Source: Mycolicibacterium sp. TY81
GTDB taxonomy: Bacteria; Actinomycetota; Actinomycetes; Mycobacteriales; Mycobacteriaceae
Assembly (NCBI RefSeq): GCF_018326285.1
Contig: NZ_AP023362.1
Coordinates: 5,642,001 to 5,706,000, forward strand
Length of the DNA stretch: 64,000 nucleotides
Direction of reading: 5' to 3'
The translations under genes and the position numbers were made by a program. Numbering within the stretch: position 1 is the stretch's first letter; every line of letters starts with the position of its first letter. A model generated the notes under the pieces. It was not told the origin of the DNA. It made no database searches and worked only from the letters and a program-made list of their open reading frames with translations. Of the stretch, positions 50,164 to 58,883 are shown in pieces.

Positions 50164-50897
50164 ACGCCAAGATGGCCGCGATGCTGGAACGGCCGGTCAA
50201 GCACCAGTCTTTCGAGGGCGTCGGTTTCCGCCGCAAGGCCACCAACTGGGTGGCCACGGTGCTGGTCAGCCTGTCGGTGCTCGTGGCGCTGATCCCGCTG
50301 GTGTGGGTGCTGTATTCCGTTGTCACCAAGGGTTATGAGGCGCTGACATCGGCAGACTGGTTCACCAACTCGCAGTCCGGCATGACGGCGTTCGAGGCGG
50401 GCGGTGGTGCGTACCACGCCATCGTCGGCACCGTCCTGCAGGCGCTTGTCTGTGCTGTCATCTCGATCCCGATCGGCGTGATGGTGGCGGTGTACCTCGT
50501 GGAGTACGGCGGCGGCACCCGGCTGGGCAAGGTCACCACTTTCATGGTCGACATCCTCACCGGTGTCCCGTCGATCGTCGCCGCACTGTTCATCTACGCG
50601 CTGTGGGTGGCCACCCTGGGCTTCCAGCGCACCGGTTTCGCGGTGTCGCTGTCGCTGGTGTTGCTGATGATCCCGGTCATCGTGCGGTCCACAGAAGAGA
50701 TGCTGCGCATCGTCCCGATGGACCTGCGTGAGGCCAGCTACGCGCTTGGCATTCCCAAGTGGAAAACCATTGTGCGCATTGTCATCCCGACTGCACGGCG
50801 CGTTCTATATCCGACACTTCTGTTGTGGTTGAATCTCGGTTCACCACGATTGGGGGTCTCGCGATGGGTGCGTGTAGATGGCGTTTGCACCGGCTGA
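50160..50897 (+). pseudogene. pstA: PstA permease truncated by an inserted mobile element
   Basis: The frame begins like a normal PstA and matches the second pstA closely up to IPKWKTIVRIVIPTA, about residue 212, ending near base 50795. It then runs 33 codons into foreign sequence (RRVLYPTLLLWLNL...) before a stop at 50897. The family normally has about 300 residues; the lost part includes the last membrane helices, while the EAA loop ([13 protein letters not shown]) is kept. The host transporter is therefore almost certainly inactive. The 3' part and pstB are not in the remaining 13 kb. Confidence 0.95.
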
Positions 50898-52315
50898 CGC
50901 TGGATGAAGCGCGACTATCGGAGGTTTCTGAACTAGCGGGCCTGGGAGTGCAGCTGGGTGCATTGGGGTCACGGTTGGGCGCACTTCCAGGTCAGCGGAT
51001 TGTCCTCGACCCGAGCGGCTTCCCTGACCTGCGAATCAACGCTTTCTTGGCTTCCGCACGTATGCGAAACATGGCCGATACAACGAATCGCGACTACTCG
51101 CAATCGCTGTTGTTGTGGTTGAACTTTCTGGACATCAGGGGGGTCCAGTGGTGGACCGCGACGTCCGACGATGCGGAGGAGTTCGAGTTCTGGCGAACCA
51201 CTGACCCCGCGAACCCGGAGCCGGTCGGTACATCGACGTTCGCCAAAGATGTTGCGGCGTGCAAGAAGTTCTATCGCTGGGTGGCCGCCCGGTATCCGGA
51301 TGTGTCGGACATTTTCGCGGAAGTTGCGTTTCCGCGCGCTAAGCGCGAGGCGCGAGTGAGGTGGCTTGATCCGGCGGCAATTGCTCGGTGGCGTGATGTT
51401 GGTGTAAGGGGTCGAGACTTGTCGGGTCGGAGAGACAGATCGTGGAAAGGTCGAAATGAGCAGCGAGACAGCGCATTTGTCGACGGCCTCTACGGTACCG
51501 GCCTGCGGCTTACCGAATGGGGCAGCATCGTGCTGCCCGAGCTGGCCAAGCTGGAATTCGGTCGCAACTTCTTCACATCGCGGCTTGCCGATGCCTGCGC
51601 CAAAGGTGGCTACGGGCATCCCTACTGGGTTCCGCGAGAGGTGCTCAGCGCAGTATCCGCCTACGTCGAGGGTGCCCGTGCACGGGCGGTACGCGATGCG
51701 CAGACTGCTGGCCGATACGATCGGATCAAAGATCGCAGCGTGATCTGTAAGCAGTCCCGCGCCGGTCGCGTCGAGTATGTCGATTCGACAGGGAGGCGTA
51801 TACGGACTTCATGGAACGAGCTCACGCCAGGGGTACGACGAAAGCTATTTCGGGAGAACGTATCCGGGTTGGAGCCGATTGCATTGTGGTTGAACGCCGA
51901 TGGCCTGCCGCGTGATCCACACGGCTGGCATCACACGTTCGACACGGCGAATACCCGGATCGCTGCGTTGGGGCTGAACGACTTCAGCTGTACACCGCAC
52001 ATGCATCGACATTCGTTCGCCCTGAAGTGGTTCGCGATCGGCAAGTTGGTGTATTCCGCACGCGTGGGTCATCTCGACGGGGCCCAGGCTGACGACTTCC
52101 GTGTGCAGTTCGGTGACACCTGGCACCTAGTACAAACCATGTTGGGCCACGCGCGGGTGGAGACGACCAAGAACGTATACCTGGAACCGTTCCGAAACCT
52201 TGAAGTCGAGGTGCTGTTGGCGCACGCGGAGGGTTTTCCGGTGCAGGAGTTCATGTCTCAAGCATTCCGGGCGCACCCGCAGGTGGCCGGTGACCCGATA
52301 CTGGAGCGGCCGTGA
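50864..52315 (+). CDS. Tyrosine recombinase 1 (TnpA-like)
   Basis: A 483-residue site-specific recombinase. The catalytic residues are in place: Arg215 in TGLRLTEWG, His379-x-x-Arg382 in PHMHRHSF, His429 in LGHARVETT and the nucleophile Tyr439 in KNVY. The ATG at 50864 is chosen because GGGGGT lies 6 bases before it; the frame open to the left is pstA and island-end sequence. The tail of truncated pstA overlaps its first 34 bp. Its stop overlaps the second recombinase by GTGA. In Tn554-type elements TnpA and TnpB act together to insert without duplication. Confidence 0.9.
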   Translation: MGACRWRLHRLTLDEARLSEVSELAGLGVQLGALGSRLGALPGQRIVLDPSGFPDLRINAFLASARMRNMADTTNRDYSQSLLLWLNFLDIRGVQWWTATSDDAEEFEFWRTTDPANPEPVGTSTFAKDVAACKKFYRWVAARYPDVSDIFAEVAFPRAKREARVRWLDPAAIARWRDVGVRGRDLSGRRDRSWKGRNEQRDSAFVDGLYGTGLRLTEWGSIVLPELAKLEFGRNFFTSRLADACAKGGYGHPYWVPREVLSAVSAYVEGARARAVRDAQTAGRYDRIKDRSVICKQSRAGRVEYVDSTGRRIRTSWNELTPGVRRKLFRENVSGLEPIALWLNADGLPRDPHGWHHTFDTANTRIAALGLNDFSCTPHMHRHSFALKWFAIGKLVYSARVGHLDGAQADDFRVQFGDTWHLVQTMLGHARVETTKNVYLEPFRNLEVEVLLAHAEGFPVQEFMSQAFRAHPQVAGDPILERP

Positions 52316-54171
52316 GCAGGCGTGGTCGCTCAGCATCGTTGCCGGATGGCGCTGGCTTAACGACGCACGGCGTTCTCCAGGATGGAGTGACCGTGCGATG
52401 GTTTGCCGCCGAGGAGCGGGTCGCCAACGACTACAGTTTCGCGCTGCTGCCAGTGCCGGCCTTGATGCAGCGGCAACTCGCTGCAGCATTCGCTCGCCGA
52501 ATCGCACCAGGGTCGGGCATCGGTAGCCTCTCCGCTGTTCGGCACCAATACGTTGCCGTTCAACGATTTTGCACGTTTCTTGCTGGGCTCTCTGATCCGC
52601 CACCGGATTGTTCGGCGTTGGCGCCCAGTCATATTGATGCGTTTCTGGTCTACTGCCGTGGTGACAACGGCGTCGTCCGGGAGTGGTTCCGTTTGATCAA
52701 GGCGATGCTTCGCGTGTGCGATTCGCTAACGCCGGCGGTGAGTGTAAAGGTCCGCGAACCCAGTCCAAAGAACGTGCCTGTGTCGCGGAAGACCAGCTAC
52801 AGCCGGGCTGAGTTCACCCGGATTGCGCAGGCAGCGCGCTCGGATCTACGCAGGGCCGCGACACGGATCCGTGCCAATCGGGCGCTGCTAGCGCGCTACC
52901 GCGCCGGCACCGTTGCCGACACCGATCGGCGTTGCGAGTTACTGGATTTCGTGGATGTGCACGGCGATGTTCCCCGCTATGACGGGGTCACGAAGTGGGG
53001 GCAAGTCGTCGCCAAAGGGTGGGTCACCCAGGGCGGATTTGGCTCGGTGCCCGACATTATGAGCTGGTTAAGCCTGTCAGCGGTGGAGCTAGCAGCGGCC
53101 GCGATCTTGCTGGCGGTGATGACAGGGCAGAACCCGAGCGTGATCAAAGGTACGCCGGCCAAGCATCACCGCGGGGATGGATACGTTGACGATGGACTGG
53201 CGACGGTGATCATTGATGTGCATAAGCCGCGTCGCGGCCGGCGCGCCTACATGAATGCGGTGTTGGCTGATGTGCCGGATTGGATTTCGGTACCGGCCAA
53301 CCCGGATCGCCTGACGTCGCGCGATCAGCTGCACACCCCGTTCGGGGTGTACGCCCTGCTGCACGAGTTGACGATGAGCGCACGGCAGAGGTGCGGCAGT
53401 GACCGCTTGTTGGTCGGCTATCACGGGTGTGGCGGAACCGGCATTGGGCGGGGATTTCGTCCGTTGGGGAGCCGCGAACCGCTCGAAAATTGGTCAAACA
53501 GCCGCCGTGTGCCCAGTGACGCCGGGGATGCACCGTTGCGTGTGACGCTGGATCGGCTGCGGTTGACGTTTGTTGAGCTGCATCAGAAACCGGTGGCACA
53601 CACCGAGGAAACCCTGGTCAACGAATACCTGGGGCGCAATCGGGGCAATCTGGTGGCCTATCGCGACGTGGTCGAAGCGGCCCTGCAAGAGGAAGTCACC
53701 AAGGCGCGTAGCAGGGCAGTCATCGACGTCCTGACCAAAGAGGAACTGGCGCAGGCGAATCCGAAGGAACTGGCGGCGGCGCACGGTCTCAATGCCGACG
53801 TGTTCAAACGGATGCTTGCTCGTGAACTCGACACCGTGATGGTCGCTTGCACCGACAACGTGAACAGTCCCTTCACCGGACCGGATCAGCCGTGCAGCGC
53901 CTCGTTCATGATGTGTCTAGGCTGCCCCTGTGCCCGTGCACTACCGCACCACCTGCCTGTGCAGGTGCTGGTCCATGATCATTTGCAGGCGCGTAAATCC
54001 CACATGACCCCCCTGGTGTGGGTGCAGCGGTTTGGGCTGCCGCACGCGCAGTTAACAGACCTGCTCGACCGCCACGACCCAATCGACATCGCCGATGCGC
54101 GGGCCGGGGCGACGCCTGACCAACGGCGTCTGGTCGAGCGTTTCGTCAATCGTGAACTGGATATCCGATGA
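52312..54171 (+). CDS. Tyrosine recombinase 2, catalytic residues degenerate
   Basis: A 619-residue recombinase-like protein, similar in length to TnpB of Tn554. Box I reads MTGQNPSVIKG, so the catalytic Arg is replaced (Asn274). Box II reads DRLRLTF (Asp414 for His, Arg417 kept), the later GH is replaced (LGRN), and a Tyr is at 450 (VAYRDVV). It therefore probably does not cut DNA alone but could help bind ends or hold the complex. The frame is intact and coupled to both neighbours by 4-bp overlaps, which argues that it is kept for a purpose. Confidence 0.82.
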   Translation: MSRRGRSASLPDGAGLTTHGVLQDGVTVRWFAAEERVANDYSFALLPVPALMQRQLAAAFARRIAPGSGIGSLSAVRHQYVAVQRFCTFLAGLSDPPPDCSALAPSHIDAFLVYCRGDNGVVREWFRLIKAMLRVCDSLTPAVSVKVREPSPKNVPVSRKTSYSRAEFTRIAQAARSDLRRAATRIRANRALLARYRAGTVADTDRRCELLDFVDVHGDVPRYDGVTKWGQVVAKGWVTQGGFGSVPDIMSWLSLSAVELAAAAILLAVMTGQNPSVIKGTPAKHHRGDGYVDDGLATVIIDVHKPRRGRRAYMNAVLADVPDWISVPANPDRLTSRDQLHTPFGVYALLHELTMSARQRCGSDRLLVGYHGCGGTGIGRGFRPLGSREPLENWSNSRRVPSDAGDAPLRVTLDRLRLTFVELHQKPVAHTEETLVNEYLGRNRGNLVAYRDVVEAALQEEVTKARSRAVIDVLTKEELAQANPKELAAAHGLNADVFKRMLARELDTVMVACTDNVNSPFTGPDQPCSASFMMCLGCPCARALPHHLPVQVLVHDHLQARKSHMTPLVWVQRFGLPHAQLTDLLDRHDPIDIADARAGATPDQRRLVERFVNRELDIR

Positions 54172-56369
54172 GTCCGTCACCCGGCCACCCAGCCCGCGAC
54201 GACCAATCCGGCAGTGTCGCACCGTATCCTGCACACACTGTGAGGGTCGCTGACAGTGTCGACAGCGACGCCGGCCCCGTCACGACCTGGCCGTCCGAAC
54301 AGACCCCGGTTCTGCTCACACGCGAACTCGTGCCCGGCACCGACCTGAGTGCGCTCAGCCTGTTCGGTGAGGACCGCTGGTGCTTGAGCCCCGCATTCTT
54401 CGAAGAACATGCCGACGCCGCCAGTCTGAACTTCACGGCGATACCGCAGCCGCTGCGACTGGCGGCCAAACACTACATCTGGCAACTGATCAACCGGGAT
54501 TATCCGGTCCCGTTTCTGCGGTTCGGCGAAGAGCGCACTGCTATCCAGACGATCATGTCGTCGTGGGGATCGTTCAAATACTTCACCGTGTGGCTGCACA
54601 GCCGCGAGATCACCGAGTTTGCTCAGGTCGACGCTGATCTGCTCGACGCTTACGTCAATGATCTTGCCGCACAAGAGATATCCATGGACAGCAGATTCCG
54701 CCGGGTGTGGGAGGTGCGCCGGTTGTGGAGCTACCGCAGTGTGCTGCCAGAGAGCATGCGGCTGCCTGAGGCGCGGCCGTGGCACGACGATGCACCACGC
54801 GAATTGTTCGGAGCCAAACGCGGCTACCGCGAGAACGCGACCCCGCGCATCGCTGAGTCGACCATGCAAGCGTTGCTGTTCTGGTCGCTACAGTTCGTAG
54901 AGAACTTCGCGCCCGACATCCTGGCCGCCCATGCCGAGTCGTGCCGGCTGAAAGACCGTGCGCCGGAAGGACGTCGGGCCCGAGGCCCAGTCGTTTTCCG
55001 CCCTCCGACTGGCCAGATAGAGGCGCGGATGGCGGCCTACCTGCAAGGGTTGAAAGACAGTGGCGGATCCTTGCCGGGGAAACTGGATTCCGTCGGGGTT
55101 GCCCAGGTGGACTGGCGCCACATCGGCATGATTCTTGAATGCACCCTACGCGCCTATTCGGCTGTTAATCCGGTGGGCCAGATGGTGCTCGATTCGGGTC
55201 TGCCGATCGCGGACCATGCCTACCTAAACACCCCCATCACGGCCGAACTTGATGGCCGGCCTTGGCGTGATACGCCGATCATCCACCAAGAGGCTCGTGG
55301 TTTGGCCCTGCATCTGAGTACGGCGTGCATGATCGTCATCGCCTATCTGTCCGGCGCACGGCCGGGTGAGGTGCTGAACTTGCGCCGCGGCTGCATCGAC
55401 TACGACGTGAGTACGGACATGTGGCTCATGTCGGGGGTGTTCTTCAAAAACGCCGTCGATGTCAACGGCAATAAGCTCCCCGGCGGGATGCGGCGCCAGG
55501 ATCCGTGGGTGGTGGTCAAACCGGTCGCCGACGCCGTGGCTGTTTCGGAGCGTCTACACGATCACGATGTGATTTTCCCGGCCCGCATCGAGGCATTGCG
55601 GAGAGACCGGTCTGCGCGGCGGGCGGGCGAAGCGCGGATGGCCTCGCGCGCCAATGGGGACATCGAACTGTTCATCGGGTGGGTCAACAACTATGCCGCT
55701 GCCAGGGGGCGTCCCGGCATCCCCACGGATCCGCATGGTGCGATTACCAATTCGCGGTTCCGGCGGACTTTGGCCTGGTTCATCCGGCGCCGCCCCCGAG
55801 GGCTGGTCGCCGGCGCCATCCAATACGGTCATGTGCACACTCGGCTGATCCAGGGATACGCAGGCGACTACAACTCCGGCTTCCCCGACGAATACGCTTA
55901 CGAAGATTTCTTGGCACGCCTGGACGAACTCGCCGACGACGAACAAGCCCTCGCCAGCAGCGAACGTGTGTCGGGTCCGGCCGCAGAGGAATACCGCCGC
56001 CGCGTGCCCGCCGCCGCACGAAAATTCGCCGGGCATGTTCTGACCTCCGAGCGCCAAGCCCGTGATCTGGTGACCAACCCGCTGCTGCAGATTTACCACG
56101 GCGACGGCATGACCTGTGTCTTCAATCCGCACCAGGCGGCCTGTCAATTGCGCGGCGGGGTCGATGATCCGACAGTGACCCCGGATATCGATGACTGTCA
56201 GCCTCGCTGTCGGAACATTGCGCGCACCGACCGCGATATCGCCGTCATTCGGGCCCGCCGCGACGAACTGCGTTCGATTCTCGACGAGGACTTGGCCCCA
56301 CCCATTCGACGCCAGCGTGAACAGTTGGAGTTGGACCGGCTTAACACCGTCCTGGAGAGGCACAGATGA
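54168..56369 (+). CDS. Tyrosine recombinase 3 (TnpB-like)
   Basis: A 733-residue recombinase. Catalytic-site elements are Arg398 in SGARPGEVLNL, Arg533 in SRFRRTLA (the preceding His is Arg530), His555 in YGHVHTRL and Tyr564 in QGYAG. Apart from the His-to-Arg change this is a full catalytic set, so it is probably active. The C-terminal part ends in a long charged helix-rich region (RRQREQLELDRL). It starts on ATG overlapping the previous stop and overlaps the following gene's start by ATGA. Confidence 0.88.
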   Translation: MSPSPGHPARDDQSGSVAPYPAHTVRVADSVDSDAGPVTTWPSEQTPVLLTRELVPGTDLSALSLFGEDRWCLSPAFFEEHADAASLNFTAIPQPLRLAAKHYIWQLINRDYPVPFLRFGEERTAIQTIMSSWGSFKYFTVWLHSREITEFAQVDADLLDAYVNDLAAQEISMDSRFRRVWEVRRLWSYRSVLPESMRLPEARPWHDDAPRELFGAKRGYRENATPRIAESTMQALLFWSLQFVENFAPDILAAHAESCRLKDRAPEGRRARGPVVFRPPTGQIEARMAAYLQGLKDSGGSLPGKLDSVGVAQVDWRHIGMILECTLRAYSAVNPVGQMVLDSGLPIADHAYLNTPITAELDGRPWRDTPIIHQEARGLALHLSTACMIVIAYLSGARPGEVLNLRRGCIDYDVSTDMWLMSGVFFKNAVDVNGNKLPGGMRRQDPWVVVKPVADAVAVSERLHDHDVIFPARIEALRRDRSARRAGEARMASRANGDIELFIGWVNNYAAARGRPGIPTDPHGAITNSRFRRTLAWFIRRRPRGLVAGAIQYGHVHTRLIQGYAGDYNSGFPDEYAYEDFLARLDELADDEQALASSERVSGPAAEEYRRRVPAAARKFAGHVLTSERQARDLVTNPLLQIYHGDGMTCVFNPHQAACQLRGGVDDPTVTPDIDDCQPRCRNIARTDRDIAVIRARRDELRSILDEDLAPPIRRQREQLELDRLNTVLERHR

Positions 56370-56788
56370 ACCCATCGTCGTTCCCCGGCGGAGAGACTGA
56401 TGTTGTGCGCCAACAGATTCTGGCCGCGATGGACCGGCTGCTGGCGGGTGAGCCGCTGCGTTCCACCGGCCGGTTGAGTGTCTCGCAACTGGCGGTCGAG
56501 GCCGACGTCGGCCGCTGGCAGCTGACCCATCAGCACGTCGATCTCAAAGAACTATTCCAGGCCCGCGTGCGCAACGCTGACGGGGCGCCGGCCGCTTTTA
56601 CCCGCCAGCTCAGCGACTTCGAGAAACTCAAACGCGACCACACCGCGCTGCTCGCCCACTGCGCCGAGCTGGAGGACCGCCTCAACACCTACGCCAGTGC
56701 CATTCAGCTGCTGGTGTTGGAGCGCGATGCTGCCGCGCGGAAGGCTCCTGTCGCCGACATCGCGTCACGGCGCACCGGCCGCAGCTGA
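56366..56788 (+). CDS. TnpC-like small accessory protein (DUF6262 type)
   Basis: A 140-residue protein that is the fourth gene of the recombinase operon. The N-terminal half contains a helix-turn-helix-like stretch (LSVSQLAVEADVGRWQL); the second half is a likely coiled coil (FEKLKRDHTALLAHCAELEDRLN). It fits the TnpC position and architecture of Tn554-type elements, where the protein affects orientation and efficiency of insertion. The family name is inferred from architecture. Confidence 0.72.
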   Translation: MNPSSFPGGETDVVRQQILAAMDRLLAGEPLRSTGRLSVSQLAVEADVGRWQLTHQHVDLKELFQARVRNADGAPAAFTRQLSDFEKLKRDHTALLAHCAELEDRLNTYASAIQLLVLERDAAARKAPVADIASRRTGRS

Positions 56789-56851
56789 CCTCCGACAAGC
56801 GCGGCCGCACGCCTGCGCGAAGCTGTGGCGTGCGACCGGCCTGCTGGGGAT

Positions 56852-57328
56852 TCAGCAGCAGGAGGCGGCGCTGGGCTGACCGGCTTCAGCGGCCGCGGTG
56901 CCGCCGCAGCAGACACCGCCTTCGCCGGAGTCGTCGAGAAGGTTGGGGCTGGAGCCGAAGGTGTCCGAATCGGCGAGGACGGTGTAGACCTCCCACTTCT
57001 CGCCGGCCGGTCCGGTCACCCACACTTTGTCCTGGGTGGCGAAACAGCACGTGGTGCCGATTTCCTCGTCGGTGAACAATCCTTCGCCGGTCAACCGGGC
57101 GATCTCGCTGTGGACCTGCTCGCTGGAGGCCACCTCGACGCCGAGATGGTTGATGGTGCCGCCCTTGCCGGGGTTCTCCAGCAGCACGAGCTTCAGCGGC
57201 GGCTCGGTCACCGCGAAGTTGGCGTAACCCGGCTTCACCTTGGCCGGGCTGATGCCAAACAGCTTGGAGTAGAACGTGATTGCCTCGTCGAGGTTGTCGA
57301 CGTTAAGGGCGAGCTGGACACGGGACAT
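56852..57328 (-). CDS. ArsI/CadI-like VOC dioxygenase
   Basis: A 158-residue VOC-fold enzyme. ArsI cleaves the carbon-arsenic bond of trivalent organoarsenicals using Fe(II). The expected metal ligands are Gln5, His61 (NHLGVEV) and Glu113 (KWEVYTV), and the vicinal Cys94-Cys95 (TTCCFATQ) is the As-binding site. A Cys-rich tail (GVCCGG ... SCC) is also present. It equally resembles mycobacterial CadI (Rv2641), beside an arsR. The ATG at 57328 has GGAGG upstream. It is divergent from arsR, with paired operators between. Confidence 0.88.
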   Translation of the reverse strand: MSRVQLALNVDNLDEAITFYSKLFGISPAKVKPGYANFAVTEPPLKLVLLENPGKGGTINHLGVEVASSEQVHSEIARLTGEGLFTDEEIGTTCCFATQDKVWVTGPAGEKWEVYTVLADSDTFGSSPNLLDDSGEGGVCCGGTAAAEAGQPSAASCC

Positions 57329-57352
57329 GGTCGAGACCTCCAGTATTGGATG

Positions 57353-57407
57353 TGACATATATCGAATTGGCGCCAACCTCAGCTTGCCACCTTTTTGATA
57401 TATGTCA
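57353..57407. promoter_or_regulatory. Paired ArsR-type operators in the arsI-arsR divergent promoter
   Basis: TGACATATATC (57353-57363) and GATATATGTCA (57397-57407) are perfect inverted copies of one 11-bp motif, 33 bp apart. Each half is part of a near-palindrome of form TTGAnATATnTCAA. The AT-rich motif resembles ArsR/SmtB-family operators, so ArsR may bind both sites and control both directions. Confidence 0.75.
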
Positions 57408-57429
57408 AGATCGCTGGCACGATGGTGTC

Positions 57430-57789
57430 ATGCCCAAGGCGTTACCGATGATCGACATGTCCGAGCCGGTGTGTTGCAACCCGGTGGCCTCGGGCCCGAT
57501 GGGCGATGAGGATGCGCTGGCGGTGGCCATGCGGCTCAAGGCAATCGCCGACCCGGTGCGCATCAAGATCTTGTCGTCCCTGTTCAGCGCGGCCGATGGC
57601 GAGCAGACCAGCGGGGACCTGTCCGAAGCGCTCGGCGTAGGAGAGTCCACGATCAGTCATCACATCGGGCAGCTGCGCACCGCGGGGCTGGTGTTGTCCG
57701 ATCGCCGCGGCATGAGGGTGTTCCACCGGGTGAAACCTGATGCGCTGCAAGCGTTGTGTGTGGTACTCGATCCCCGCTGCTGCCAATAG
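57430..57789 (+). CDS. arsR: ArsR/SmtB-family metalloregulator
   Basis: A 119-residue repressor with a winged helix (LKAIADPVRIKILSSLF...EALGVGESTISHHIGQLRTAGLV). N-terminal Cys15-Cys16 (EPVCCNP) and C-terminal Cys117-Cys118 (DPRCC) could bind As(III), Cd(II) or Pb(II), which would release DNA. The ATG at 57430 is chosen; earlier in-frame codons would extend into the operator. It is divergent from the arsI-like gene and probably controls both. Confidence 0.9.
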   Translation: MPKALPMIDMSEPVCCNPVASGPMGDEDALAVAMRLKAIADPVRIKILSSLFSAADGEQTSGDLSEALGVGESTISHHIGQLRTAGLVLSDRRGMRVFHRVKPDALQALCVVLDPRCCQ

Positions 57790-57800
57790 CGGGGCGGCCT

Positions 57801-58106
57801 CTAGGCGCGCCCGGGGTATGCGCGCAGCAGCCGCTCGATGGTGCGCCGCTGCCCAGGATGGGGCAGCCGGCCGGTGACACCGACAATCGCCACCGCGACC
57901 TCCACCGGATCGGCCGGGCGGTCCACCAAGTGCTCGACCACCTGCTGGGCCTGCTTCGGCGTCAGCGACGGCGGGCCCGCCAACGCCATGAGCGGTGAAT
58001 ACCCCAGGCCCGGAGCCTCATTCGGGTAGCCCGCCCGGAACCAATCGCGCAACGCCCGCAGGCGGCGCGTGAGCGGGACGGAGGCTGTGCCGGCCACCGT
58101 GACCAC
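57801..58106 (-). CDS. DUF3349 protein
   Basis: A 101-residue protein with the pattern LRDWFRAGYPNEAPGLGYSPLMAL and AVAIVGVTGRLPHPGQRRTIERLL, which matches the mycobacterial DUF3349 family (small helical proteins of unknown function, such as Rv0543c). It starts on GTG 6 bp after the stop of the ArsR-ArsC fusion, so it is the second gene of that operon. Why it travels with arsenic genes is not known. Confidence 0.78.
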   Translation of the reverse strand: MVTVAGTASVPLTRRLRALRDWFRAGYPNEAPGLGYSPLMALAGPPSLTPKQAQQVVEHLVDRPADPVEVAVAIVGVTGRLPHPGQRRTIERLLRAYPGRA

Positions 58107-58112
58107 CGGACC

Positions 58113-58805
58113 TCAGCCCGCCCGCAGCCGCGGGGCGACGTGATCGATGCGTTCGACAAGCGTGTCGACCACGATGTCGAAGGCATCGGGCGTCGCCGCG
58201 CGGACCGGATCGGGGATCGACCAGTGGATCCGTTGCGGGTCGGCGGGCAGTTCCTCGTGCGCGTTGTCACACACCGCGATCACCAGGTCGCTGGGCTGCA
58301 GCACGTCGTCGAGGCGCTGGGGTGTGCGCGCCGGCATCGGCACCTGCCGACGCTGCGCGGCCGCCAGTGCCAAGGGATGAATGTGCTCGGCGGGATGGGT
58401 GCCGGCCGAGGTGGCCGGCACGGCGCTCATACGGTTCCAGATCGCCGCCGCGAGCTGACTGCGCGCAGAATTCTGCGTGCAGACGAAAACCACCCGGCGA
58501 GCCCGCCGCCCCGCCACGGGCACCATGGCATCCAACGCGCGGCGGTCCAAATGCAAGTACGTACGGCGCCCGTCGGCTTCGGAGCGGCGGCGGGTGATGA
58601 GCCCGGCCTCGGCCAGCACCCGCAGATGATGGGCCAACAGATTCGACCCGACACTCAGCAGCTCTTGAAGTTCCGACGGGGACGCGTCTGCCAGCAACAA
58701 ATGGTCAACGATGGTGAGGCGGCCCGGATCGGCCAGTGCGGCGTGGATGGCCGCCCGGTGGTGCACGGTGTCACTCGACTCCATAGGCATTGACTCAATG
58801 TTCAT
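58113..58805 (-). CDS. ArsR-arsenate reductase (LMW phosphatase-type) fusion protein
   Basis: About 230 residues. The N-terminal ArsR winged helix covers residues 15-92 (AIHAALADPGRLTIVDHLLLAD...LLAHHLRVLAEAGLITRRR). It is followed by a low-molecular-weight-phosphatase fold with P-loop CTQNSAR (Cys109 to Arg115) and the DP loop IPDPVRAA. Such fusions sense and reduce arsenate with mycothiol or thioredoxin as donor. An operator (ACTCAAT/ATTGAGT) overlaps the ATG at 58805; starts at 58790 or 58784 are also possible. It is divergent from the pst operon. Confidence 0.88.
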   Translation of the reverse strand: MNIESMPMESSDTVHHRAAIHAALADPGRLTIVDHLLLADASPSELQELLSVGSNLLAHHLRVLAEAGLITRRRSEADGRRTYLHLDRRALDAMVPVAGRRARRVVFVCTQNSARSQLAAAIWNRMSAVPATSAGTHPAEHIHPLALAAAQRRQVPMPARTPQRLDDVLQPSDLVIAVCDNAHEELPADPQRIHWSIPDPVRAATPDAFDIVVDTLVERIDHVAPRLRAG

Positions 58806-58810
58806 TGAGT
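58793..58810. promoter_or_regulatory. Operator overlapping the start of the ArsR-ArsC fusion gene
   Basis: ACTCAAT (58793-58799), a 4-bp spacer and ATTGAGT (58804-58810) are a perfect inverted repeat. Size and AT-rich arms fit an ArsR-family site; autoregulation by the fusion protein is likely. Confidence 0.7.
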
Positions 58811-58865
58811 TATCACGATACGTCAAGGTAGGGCATACCGCTGCAGCGGACACCCTCCCAGCGTG

Positions 58866-58883
58866 GTTCATCTTCCGTTCATC
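58866..58883 (+). promoter_or_regulatory. Pho box upstream of the island-borne pst operon
   Basis: GTTCATC (58866-58872), spacer TTCC and GTTCATC (58877-58883) are identical direct repeats with an 11-bp period, more regular than in the resident box. It lies 148 bp before pstS2 and 61 bp from the divergent ArsR-ArsC start. Regulation by host phosphate starvation (RegX3-type) is inferred. Confidence 0.8.

Noticed and set aside
50160..50897. Truncated PstA considered as a functional short permease
   Set aside because: It lacks the final membrane helices seen in the second, complete copy, and its last 33 residues are encoded by the element.
52312..54171. Recombinase 2 considered as a decayed pseudogene
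   Set aside because: The frame is full length, uninterrupted and coupled to both neighbours. Degenerate catalytic residues alone do not show decay.
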